Below are positions 43,274 to 50,835 of a DNA stretch of 64,000 nucleotides, piece after piece (positions within the stretch are counted from its first letter, which is position 1; every line of letters starts with the position of its first letter). The notes beneath the pieces are model-generated. The model was not told the DNA's origin. It ran no database searches and saw only the letters and a program-made list of their open reading frames with translations. A program made the position numbers and the translations under genes. This DNA comes from Luteimonas padinae (GTDB lineage: Bacteria > Pseudomonadota > Gammaproteobacteria > Xanthomonadales > Xanthomonadaceae): positions 234,378 through 298,377 of the forward strand of contig NZ_BMZT01000004.1 in NCBI RefSeq assembly GCF_014652935.1, given 5' to 3'.

Positions 43274-44470
43274 ATGCCGGCCCTGGCGATCACCGCCCAT
43301 ACCGCCACCACCGCGCTCGGCCGCGGCCTTGCGGCCCAGGTCGAGGCGCTGCGCGCGCGGCGCGGCGGGCTGCGGCCCAATGATTTCGGCGCCGACCCGC
43401 TGCCGGCGTGGATCGGCCGCGTCGACGGCCTCGAGGACGGGGCGCTGCCGGCGGAGTTCGCGCAGTGGGACTGCCGCAACAACCGGCTGGCGTGGATGGC
43501 GCTCCAGCACGACGGCCTCATGGACGCGGTGGCGTCGGTGCGCGCGCGCCACGGCGCCGAGCGCGTGGCGGTGGTGATCGGCACCTCGACCTCGAGCATC
43601 GGCGCCAGCGAAGAGGCCTATGCCCGGCTGCAGCCGGGCACCGACGGCGTGCCCGCCTTTCCCGCCGACCTCGCGCGGCCGATCGTGCACACGCCGCACT
43701 CGCTGGGCGACTTCGTGCAGGCCGCCACCGGCCTGCGCGGCCCCTGCATCACCGTGGCCACCGCCTGCTCGTCCAGCGCCAAGGTGTTCGCGCAGGCGGC
43801 GCGGCTGATCCACGCCGGCCTGGTCGACGCCGCGCTCGTCGGCGGCGTCGACACGCTCTGCGGCAGCGTGCTGTTCGGCTTCAATTCGCTGGGGCTGGTG
43901 TCGGCCAATCCCTGCCGGCCGTTCGACCGCGATCGCGACGGCCTGTCGCTGGGCGAGGCCGGCGGCTTCGCCGTGCTCGAGCGCGCGCAGGCGGGGGCCG
44001 GTGGCCTGCAGCTGCGCGGCTACGGCGAGTCCAGCGACGCGCACCACATGTCGGCGCCGCATCCCGACGGCCTCGGCGCGACGCTGGCGATGCGCGACGC
44101 GCTCGCCCGCGCCGGCATCGCGCCGGTCGAGGTCGGCTACCTCAACCTGCATGGCACCTCGACGCCGGCCAACGACGCGGTCGAGGCGGCGGCGGTGGCG
44201 GCGCTGTTCCCCGACACGCTGCACGCCAGCTCCACCAAGGGCTGGACCGGGCACACGCTGGGCGCGGCGGGCATCGTCGAATCGGTGTTCGCGCTGATCG
44301 CACTCGAACACGGGCTGCTGCCGGGCATCCTGCACAGCGAGGTTCCCGATCCCGCCTGCGGCCCGCAGATCCGCTTCGACAACGCCACCGGGGCCGACAT
44401 CCGCTACGCCATGAACAACTCCTTCGGTTTCGGCGGCAACAACGCCGCCCTGGTGTTCGGGCGCGCATGA
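43274..44470 (+). CDS. Aryl polyene beta-ketoacyl-ACP synthase (KS)
   Basis: FabF-like condensing enzyme of 398 residues, starting at the ATG at 43274 (MPALAITAHTATTALGRGLA). The Cys-His-His triad is intact: Cys165 in TVATACSSSAKV, His293 in LNLHGTSTPAND and His327 in GWTGHTLGAAG. It should extend an aryl-primed chain on ACP with malonyl units, working as a heterodimer with the chain-length factor encoded next. The downstream start overlaps the stop in ATGA. It heads the first plus-strand unit of the pigment locus. Confidence 0.92.
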   Translation: MPALAITAHTATTALGRGLAAQVEALRARRGGLRPNDFGADPLPAWIGRVDGLEDGALPAEFAQWDCRNNRLAWMALQHDGLMDAVASVRARHGAERVAVVIGTSTSSIGASEEAYARLQPGTDGVPAFPADLARPIVHTPHSLGDFVQAATGLRGPCITVATACSSSAKVFAQAARLIHAGLVDAALVGGVDTLCGSVLFGFNSLGLVSANPCRPFDRDRDGLSLGEAGGFAVLERAQAGAGGLQLRGYGESSDAHHMSAPHPDGLGATLAMRDALARAGIAPVEVGYLNLHGTSTPANDAVEAAAVAALFPDTLHASSTKGWTGHTLGAAGIVESVFALIALEHGLLPGILHSEVPDPACGPQIRFDNATGADIRYAMNNSFGFGGNNAALVFGRA

Positions 44471-45267
44471 ACACGCTCACCGCGCGCATCGAAGGCATCG
44501 GCTTCTGGGCCGCCGGGCTGCCGTCCTGGCAGGCCGCCCTCGACCACGTCCGCGACGGCACGCCGCCGGGCGAGCCGGGCAAGCCCTCGCCGGCCCTGCT
44601 GGCACCCAACGAGCGCCGGCGCGCACCGCCATCGGTGGCCGTGGCGCTGGACGTGGCGCTGGCCGCCTGCGAGGCCGCCGGCCGCGACCCGGCGGCGCTG
44701 CCGTCGGTGTTCGCTACCACCCACGGCGACCTCGCCATCACCGATTACATGTGCGCCACGCTGGCCGACGATCCGCGCGCGATCTCGCCGACGAAGTTCC
44801 ACAACTCGGTGCACAACGCCGCCGCCGGCTACTGGACCATCGGCGCCGGCTGCGTGCGCCCGGCCACGGCGCTGAGCGCGCACCGGGCGAGCTTCGCGCA
44901 GGGCCTCGTCGAAGCGCTGGCGCAGCTGGCCTGCGGCGACGACGCCGTGCTGCTGGTCGCCTACGACACCGAGGGCACCGGGCCGCTGGGCGCGATCTCG
45001 CGAAGCCGGGGGCTGCTGGGCGCCGCGCTGGTGCTGTCGGCCTGTCAGGGCCCCGACGCGACCGGAGCCGGGCCGGGCACCCTGCTGCGCGCCACCCTGC
45101 TCGATGCCGACGCACCCGAGCGCCACGGCCCGCTGGCGCGGCACGGTGCCGGCAATGCGATGGCGCCGATGCTGCCGCTGTTCGATGCCCTCGCCGGCCG
45201 CGGCGACCTCGCGCTGCTGCACGCGGGCCACGGCCGCACCCTGCGCGTGGAACTCGCGCATGGCTGA
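44467..45267 (+). CDS. Beta-ketoacyl synthase chain-length factor
   Basis: The 266-residue partner of the ketosynthase begins MNTLTARIEGIGFWAAGLPS. It keeps a short thiolase-like core (SVFATTHGDLAITDYMCATL, SPTKFHNSVHNAAAGYWTIG) but lacks the active-site cysteine and the two histidines, as chain-length factors of aryl polyene systems do. It is shorter than KS proteins. It overlaps both neighbours (ATGA with KS, eight bases with the glycosyltransferase), so all three are likely made in fixed ratio. Confidence 0.88.
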   Translation: MNTLTARIEGIGFWAAGLPSWQAALDHVRDGTPPGEPGKPSPALLAPNERRRAPPSVAVALDVALAACEAAGRDPAALPSVFATTHGDLAITDYMCATLADDPRAISPTKFHNSVHNAAAGYWTIGAGCVRPATALSAHRASFAQGLVEALAQLACGDDAVLLVAYDTEGTGPLGAISRSRGLLGAALVLSACQGPDATGAGPGTLLRATLLDADAPERHGPLARHGAGNAMAPMLPLFDALAGRGDLALLHAGHGRTLRVELAHG

Positions 45268-46099
45268 GCGCGCGCCGCTGCAGCACGACGACGTCGCCGT
45301 GGTGATCCCGGCGCTCAACGAATCCCTGCGCATCCGCGGCGTGGTCGAGGATGCGCTGGCGCAGGTCGCGACCGTGATCGTGGTCGACGACGGCTCCGAC
45401 GACGACACCGTGGCCCGCATCGCCGACCTGCCCGTGCGGGTGCTGCGCCACGCCCGCCGCATGGGCAAGGGCGCGGCATTGCGCCGCGGCTTCGCCGAGG
45501 CCGAGCGCCTGGGCATGCGCGCGGTGGCGACCATGGACGGCGACGGCCAGCACGACGCCGCCGACATCCCGCGGCTGATCGCCGCGGCCAACCGCCATCC
45601 CGGCTGCGTGATCGTGGGCGCGCGCCTGCGCAAGCGCGCGTCGCAGCCGCCGCACCGGCGCCTGGGCAACGACTTCGGCGACTGGGGCATCAGCTGGGGC
45701 TGCGGCTTCCGCGTGGTCGACACCCAGAGCGGGCAGCGGCTGTATCCGCGCGAGGTGTTCACGCTGCGCGACGTGCCGGGCGAGGGCTTCGTGTTCGAGG
45801 CGCAGATGCTGATCTCGGCCGCCCGCCGCGCCGGTGCGCGCGTGGTCGCGGTGCCGATCGAGACCCGCTACGCCTGCAACCAGCCGGACCAGCAGTTCCG
45901 CAAGAGCCACTTCCGCCTGGTGCGCGACCTGTGGGCGATCACCTCGCACGTGGTCGGGCAGGTGCTGCGGCACGGCGACGTCATCGCTGAATACACACGC
46001 GTCAGGCGGAACCCGCCGGTCATCGACGACGACCGCGCGTGTTCGGCTACCGTGGTGGCGGGCAATCGCATCGAAGAGGCCAAGGGAGGCCATGGTTGA
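45260..46099 (+). CDS. Glycosyltransferase family 2 of the pigment locus
   Basis: The ATG at 45260 gives 279 residues (MAERAPLQHDDVAVVIPALN). The GT-A fold motifs are VVIPALNESLRIRGVVEDAL, VIVVDDGSDDDTVARIADL and TMDGDGQHDAADI, similar to dolichol-phosphate mannose synthase-like enzymes, without membrane helices. It may attach a sugar to the lipid carrier of the polyene. Some aryl polyene loci carry this domain fused to an acyltransferase; here they are separate genes. The stop overlaps the halogenase start by one base (TGATG). Confidence 0.87.
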   Translation: MAERAPLQHDDVAVVIPALNESLRIRGVVEDALAQVATVIVVDDGSDDDTVARIADLPVRVLRHARRMGKGAALRRGFAEAERLGMRAVATMDGDGQHDAADIPRLIAAANRHPGCVIVGARLRKRASQPPHRRLGNDFGDWGISWGCGFRVVDTQSGQRLYPREVFTLRDVPGEGFVFEAQMLISAARRAGARVVAVPIETRYACNQPDQQFRKSHFRLVRDLWAITSHVVGQVLRHGDVIAEYTRVRRNPPVIDDDRACSATVVAGNRIEEAKGGHG

Positions 46100-47721
46100 T
46101 GGACAACGCGCAGCATGTGGATGTCGCGATCCTGGGCGGCGGACTGGCCGGCCTCACCCTCGCACTGCAGCTGCGCCAGGCGGACCCCACCCTCGCCATC
46201 ACCATCTTCGAGCGGCGCACGCACCCGGCGCCGGAAGCGGCGTTCAAGGTCGGTGAATCCACGGTCGAGATCGGCGCGCACTACTTCGCCGAGGTGCTGG
46301 GCCTGCGCGAACACCTCGAAGAGGAGCAGATCCGCAAGTTCGGCTTCCGCTTCTTCTTCTCCGACGGCCGCGACGACATCGACCGCTGCACCGAGATCGG
46401 CGTCAGCCGCCTGCTGCCGACGCCGTCGTGGCAGATCGACCGCGGCCGCTTCGAGACCATGCTCGGCGAGCGCGCCCGCGCGCAGGGCATCGACTTCCGC
46501 GACGGCACGATGGTGCGCGGCGTCGAGCTGGCCGGGGACGACGGCGACCACCGGGTCGGCTGGTCGCGCGGCGAGGCGCAGGGCAACGTGGACGCGCGCT
46601 GGGTCGTCGACGCCAGCGGCCGCGCCGGCGTGCTCAAGCGCAAGCTCGGGCTGGCCGAGGCCAACGCGCATGACGCCAACGCCGTGTGGTGGCGCGTGGA
46701 AGGCCTTGTCGACCCCAACGACTGGTCCGATGACGCCGCCTGGCGCGACCGCTGCACGCCGCCCGACCGCTGGCGCTCGACCAACCACATGTGCGGCACC
46801 GGCTACTGGTTCTGGCTGATCCCGCTGGCCTCGGGCGCGCACTCGCTGGGCATCGTCTGCGACGCCACGCTGCATCCGCTCGAGACCATGGACACCCACG
46901 ACAAGGCCATGGACTGGCTGCGCCGGCACCAGCCGCGCGTGGCGGCGGCGCTCGAAGGACATGCGGTGATGGACTTCCGCTTCCTGCGCCACTTCTCGCA
47001 CGGCTGCCGCGAGGTCTTCGGCGAGCGCTGGGCGCTGACCGGCGAGGCCGGGCTGTTCCTGGATCCGTTCTATTCGCCGGGCAGCGACTTCATCGCGATC
47101 TCCAACACCTACATCACCGACCTGGTGCTGCGCGACCGCGCCGGATCGCCATTCGCGTCGCACGCGGCGATCTACGGACAGCTGTACCGCTCGTTCTACG
47201 ACAACACCATGACCCTCTACCAGGACCAGTACGCGCTGTTCGGCGACGAACAGGTCATGCCGGTCAAGGTGATCTGGGACTACACCTTCTACTGGGCGCT
47301 GCTGGCGCCGGTGTTCTTCGCCGGGCGCATCGCCGACGTCGGCATGTACGGGCGCCTGCGTGCAATGTTCGAGCGCGGCAGCGCGCTCAATGCCGCGATG
47401 CAGCCGCTGCTGCGCGAATGGGGCGAGCGCAACGCGGCGCGCGGCGTCGGAGCCGCGGCTGCGCCGGGCCGCTCGCTCGACCAGCACGGCATCGACTGGT
47501 TCCACGAACTCAACCGCCAGCTGCGCGACCCGGCCGACGATGCCGCCTTCGACGCACGCATCGCCGGCAACGTCGCGCGGATGGACGCGCTCGCCGCGGA
47601 GATCCTCGCGCGGGCGCGCGAGTCGCATGCCGACATCGGCGACCACGGTCTGGATCGCCTGCTGGCCGGGCTGCCCGCGCCGGTGCCGTCGCTCGAGGCC
47701 GTCTGGTACGCCGCCGCCTGA
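46099..47721 (+). CDS. Flavin-dependent halogenase-like enzyme 1 of the pigment locus
   Basis: The 540-residue protein has an N-terminal FAD motif (VDVAILGGGLAGLTLALQLR), FKVGESTVEIGAHYFAEVLG, a lysine in QIRKFGFRFFF at the place of the catalytic halogenase lysine, and WFWLIP (residues 237-242), matching the WxWxIP motif of flavin-dependent halogenases. ALTGEAGLFLDPFYSPGSDF forms the second FAD contact. Xanthomonadins are brominated aryl polyenes, so ring or chain halogenation is the natural hypothesis. Oxidative tailoring without a halide cannot be excluded from sequence. Confidence 0.82.
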   Translation: MDNAQHVDVAILGGGLAGLTLALQLRQADPTLAITIFERRTHPAPEAAFKVGESTVEIGAHYFAEVLGLREHLEEEQIRKFGFRFFFSDGRDDIDRCTEIGVSRLLPTPSWQIDRGRFETMLGERARAQGIDFRDGTMVRGVELAGDDGDHRVGWSRGEAQGNVDARWVVDASGRAGVLKRKLGLAEANAHDANAVWWRVEGLVDPNDWSDDAAWRDRCTPPDRWRSTNHMCGTGYWFWLIPLASGAHSLGIVCDATLHPLETMDTHDKAMDWLRRHQPRVAAALEGHAVMDFRFLRHFSHGCREVFGERWALTGEAGLFLDPFYSPGSDFIAISNTYITDLVLRDRAGSPFASHAAIYGQLYRSFYDNTMTLYQDQYALFGDEQVMPVKVIWDYTFYWALLAPVFFAGRIADVGMYGRLRAMFERGSALNAAMQPLLREWGERNAARGVGAAAAPGRSLDQHGIDWFHELNRQLRDPADDAAFDARIAGNVARMDALAAEILARARESHADIGDHGLDRLLAGLPAPVPSLEAVWYAAA

Positions 47722-47738
47722 CCCCACCGGGGATCCCG

Positions 47739-48992
47739 ATGCACCACAGCCCGCTTCTGCTCCAGCTCGTCATCATCCTCGCCACCGCCCGCGCCTGCGG
47801 CCTGCTGCTGCGCCATGTCGGCCAGCCGCCGGTGATCGGCGAGATGGCCGCCGGCCTGGTGCTCGGCCCGATCGTGTTCGGCGCCTGGTTCCCGGAGTTC
47901 CACGCCACCGTGTTCGCGCCGGAATCGCTGCCCGGCCTGGCGTCGCTGGCCGAGCTGGGCCTGGTGCTCTTCATGTTCATCGTCGGCGTCGAGCTGCGCG
48001 CGCCCAACGGGGTGAAGGCGCAGCTCAAGTCCGCCGGCCTGGTCGGCGTGGCCAGCGTGTTGGTGCCGATGGGGCTGGGCTTCGCCGTCTCGCCCCTGCT
48101 GCATCCCTATGCGCCCGACGGCGTGGGGCTGGCGCCGTTCGGGCTGTTCATGGCGGCGGCGATGTCGATCACCGCCTTCCCGATCCTGGCGCGCATCCTC
48201 AAGGAGCGCGCGATGACCCACACGCCGCTCGGCCGCCTGGCCCTGAGCGGCGCGGCGATCGCCGACGTGCTGGCCTGGATCATGCTCGCGCTGGTGGTGG
48301 CGCTGGTCGGCGCCGGCAACGGCTACGGCGGCTTCGTGCGCGCGACCGCCGGACTTGCACTGCTGGCGGTGGTGGTGTTCGTGCTGCTGCGGCCGCTCTA
48401 CGCATGGCTGCTGCGCACCAATGCGCCAGGCGGCGCGCCCTCGCTGATGGTGCTGGCGGCGCTGCTGATCGGGGCCTTCGCCTGCGCAGCGGTCACCGAA
48501 TGGCTGGGCGTGCACGCGGTGTTCGGCGCCTTCCTGTTCGGCGCCTGCCTGCCGCGCGACGACCGCCTGCTGAAGTCACTGATCGAGCGCGTGGAATACC
48601 TCGCCATCGTGGTGCTGATGCCGATCTTCTTTGCGCTGGCCGGCCTCAGCACCACCCGCGACGCCTTCGCCGGCGCCGCGCTGGGTGCGATGCTGCTGAT
48701 TCTGGCGGTCGCCGTGGTCGGCAAGGTCCTGGGCGGCGCGATCGGCGCGCGCCTGTCGGGCCACGGATGGCGCGAGAGCTTCGCGGTGGGCTCGCTGATG
48801 AACGCGCGCGCGCTGATGGAGCTGATCGTGATGAAGGTGGGCCTGGACGCCGGGATCATCGGCCCGGACCTGTTCACGATGCTGCTGGTGATGGCGATCC
48901 TGACCACGGTGATGACCGGCCCGCTGATGAGCCTGTCGCTGGGGCGGCGCCGGGCCGCCGCGCCTTCGGGCGGGGCCTTGCCCGAAGGCTGA
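47739..48992 (+). CDS. CPA2-family cation:proton antiporter
   Basis: The ATG at 47739, behind GGGGATCCCG, gives 417 residues with about 13 hydrophobic helices (for example GQPPVIGEMAAGLVLGPIVF, LASLAELGLVLFMFIVGVEL). FGLFMAAAMSITAFPILARI and SLMNARALMELIVMKVGLDA are typical of KefC/NhaS3-like CPA2 exchangers. There is no cytoplasmic TrkA-N domain. It is 17 bases after the halogenase on the same strand and so probably part of the unit, which is unusual for an aryl polyene locus. Confidence 0.9.
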   Translation: MHHSPLLLQLVIILATARACGLLLRHVGQPPVIGEMAAGLVLGPIVFGAWFPEFHATVFAPESLPGLASLAELGLVLFMFIVGVELRAPNGVKAQLKSAGLVGVASVLVPMGLGFAVSPLLHPYAPDGVGLAPFGLFMAAAMSITAFPILARILKERAMTHTPLGRLALSGAAIADVLAWIMLALVVALVGAGNGYGGFVRATAGLALLAVVVFVLLRPLYAWLLRTNAPGGAPSLMVLAALLIGAFACAAVTEWLGVHAVFGAFLFGACLPRDDRLLKSLIERVEYLAIVVLMPIFFALAGLSTTRDAFAGAALGAMLLILAVAVVGKVLGGAIGARLSGHGWRESFAVGSLMNARALMELIVMKVGLDAGIIGPDLFTMLLVMAILTTVMTGPLMSLSLGRRRAAAPSGGALPEG

Positions 48993-49022
48993 CGGCCTGG
49001 AACGGCGTCAGCTAAAGCGGCG

Positions 49023-49496
49023 TCAGTTCGCCGGCGGCGGCAGCGGAGCGCGCTCCGGCGGCGGGTTCGCCATCCAGATCGCCACGCCGCGGCCCTGCTT
49101 CTGCCTCGGGCTGATGTTCACGCCCACGCCGCCGCTGGTGTAGCTGCGCCCGCCGAAGCGGCCGGTGCCGGCGCCGACGCTGACGCCGCCACCGCCGTAG
49201 CCGTCGGCCGTGCCCTGGAACAGGATGCCGTTGGCGCCGAGCGAGGCGGCCTCCTCGCGCAGCTTGCGCATGACCGAGTTGGTCTTGTTCTGCTCGCCAT
49301 AGGTGAAGGCGCCGCTCGAGGTCTCCAGCAGCGCGATCTCCTCGTAGGGCACGCCGGGCGCGCCGTAGTAGACGCGCACCTGGGCAGGATCGATCGGCGC
49401 GCGCGGCGTGCCGGTCAGGATGTGCGACGAAGCGCAGCCGGCCAGCAGCAGCACGGTGCTGGCGGCGGCAAGGCGGAGCAGGCGTGAGGCGGTCAT
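49023..49496 (-). CDS. Outer-membrane-type lipoprotein of unknown function
   Basis: The 157-residue protein has a lipoprotein signal with lipobox LAGC (MTASRLLRLAAASTVLLLAG). The mature part has YYGAPGVPYEEIALLETSSG and VMRKLREEAASLGANGILFQ, a pattern seen in RcsF/YbjQ-like small domains, then a Gly-rich loop and a Pro tail. It lies between the two arms of the pigment locus, in the same direction as the ketoreductase. Whether it helps transport the pigment is not known. Confidence 0.75.
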   Translation of the reverse strand: MTASRLLRLAAASTVLLLAGCASSHILTGTPRAPIDPAQVRVYYGAPGVPYEEIALLETSSGAFTYGEQNKTNSVMRKLREEAASLGANGILFQGTADGYGGGGVSVGAGTGRFGGRSYTSGGVGVNISPRQKQGRGVAIWMANPPPERAPLPPPAN

Positions 49497-49604
49497 GGCG
49501 TCAACCCCGGAGGCGATGGCTCCGGATCATCCTCCGCCAGCCATGAACCCGGCGTCACCACTGGCGGTGCGGGCACCCGGCGCCGCGTGCGGCAGGCACC
49601 GCCT

Positions 49605-50381
49605 TCAGCCCATTCCGCCATTGACGCCGATCACCTGCCCGGTGACGTAGGCGGCGGCGTCCGAGCACAGGAAGCGCACCACCGCCGCGACCTCGTCCGG
49701 GCTGCCGGCGCGCCCGGCGGGCACGATCTGCTTCACGACCTCGGGCGGGAACGCCGCCTCGGCCATGCGCCCGGCGACCACCCCCGGCGCGACCACGTTG
49801 ACGGTGATGCCGCGGCTGGCCATCTCGCGCGCCAGCGATTTCGAGGCGCCGTGCAGCGCCGCCTTGGCGGCGGCGTAGTTCGACTGGCCGCGGTTGCCGA
49901 GCACCGCGGCCACGCTGGACACGCTGACGATGCGCCCCCAGCGCGCGCGCGCCATCGGCAGCAGCAGCGGCTGGGTGACGTGGAAGAAGCCGTGCAGCGA
50001 GACGTCGATGACCCGGCGCCACTGCTCCGGGGACATGCCCGCCATCGGCGCGTCGTCGTGGATGCCGGCGTTGTTGACCACGACCTGGATCGGGCCGTCC
50101 TCCAGCAGCGCGGCGATGGCGGCCGCGGCCGCGTCGCCGTCGGCCACGTCGAAGGCGACCGCCTGTGCGCTGCCACCGGCGGCGGCGATGTCGGCCACCA
50201 CCGCCTCGGCGCGCGCGAGGTTGCCGTTGGCGTGGACGATGACGTGGACGCCGTCGGCGGCCAGCTGGCGACAGATCGCGCCGCCAAGGTCGCCGCTGCC
50301 GCCGCTGACCAGGGCGCGACGGCTCTGCGTGGCGGCGGCGCGTGGATTTGATGCGGGCGAGGGCGTGGAAGGCTGGTTCAT
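49605..50381 (-). CDS. 3-oxoacyl-ACP reductase (FabG-like) of the pigment locus
   Basis: Short-chain dehydrogenase of 258 residues that should reduce the 3-keto group during polyene extension. The NADPH site is RRALVSGGSGDLGGAICRQL, with NNAG in VVNNAGIHDDAPM. The catalytic Ser is in IVSVSSVAAVLGN and Tyr/Lys in SNYAAAKAALHG. The tail AYVTGQVIGVNGGMG is normal for FabG. It is the last gene of the minus-strand unit, seven bases after the dehydratase stop. Confidence 0.93.
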   Translation of the reverse strand: MNQPSTPSPASNPRAAATQSRRALVSGGSGDLGGAICRQLAADGVHVIVHANGNLARAEAVVADIAAAGGSAQAVAFDVADGDAAAAAIAALLEDGPIQVVVNNAGIHDDAPMAGMSPEQWRRVIDVSLHGFFHVTQPLLLPMARARWGRIVSVSSVAAVLGNRGQSNYAAAKAALHGASKSLAREMASRGITVNVVAPGVVAGRMAEAAFPPEVVKQIVPAGRAGSPDEVAAVVRFLCSDAAAYVTGQVIGVNGGMG

Positions 50382-50388
50382 GCGGTGA

Positions 50389-50835
50389 TTATCCCGGCAT
50401 GGCCGCGGCGTCGCCCAGCACCACCGCGGCGCGGCCTTCGGCCAGCAGCATGCCGCTGTGGGAGATCCGGAACGCGTACTGCTGGCTGGCCTCGCCCTCC
50501 ATCAGCAGCTCAGCCTCGCCTTCGAGGGCGCCGGGCAGGTCGTCGATGCGCGCCACATGCAGCGCGACGCCGCGCAGCGCCACCAGCATGCCCGGACGCA
50601 CCGCAACGCCGGAGGCGCGGCCACGCAGCCCGCCGTGCACCGCCATCGCCTGCGCCCCGTACTCGCACAGGTGGACGGCACGCAGCAGGCCGCCGCTGCG
50701 CAGCGGGTGCGCGGCGTCGCGGTGGTTCCAGGCGCGCAGCGTGATCCGCCCGGCGTCGTGGGCCACGACCTCGTCCCAGAGGCACATGGCGCCTTGGTGG
50801 GGGACCAGGGCGAGGATGTCGTCGCGCCCGATCAT
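50389..50835 (-). CDS. 3-hydroxyacyl-ACP dehydratase (ApeP-like hotdog protein)
   Basis: The ATG at 50835 gives 148 residues (MIGRDDILALVPHQGAMCLW). The His in VPHQGAMCLWDEV and the acidic residue in LCEYGAQAMAVHGGL correspond to the catalytic pair of FabZ-like hotdog dehydratases. It should remove water from the 3-hydroxy intermediate to give the conjugated double bond. Its start overlaps the stop of the exporter gene by ATGA. A second, shorter dehydratase is at 54860-55153. Confidence 0.88.
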   Translation of the reverse strand: MIGRDDILALVPHQGAMCLWDEVVAHDAGRITLRAWNHRDAAHPLRSGGLLRAVHLCEYGAQAMAVHGGLRGRASGVAVRPGMLVALRGVALHVARIDDLPGALEGEAELLMEGEASQQYAFRISHSGMLLAEGRAAVVLGDAAAMPG

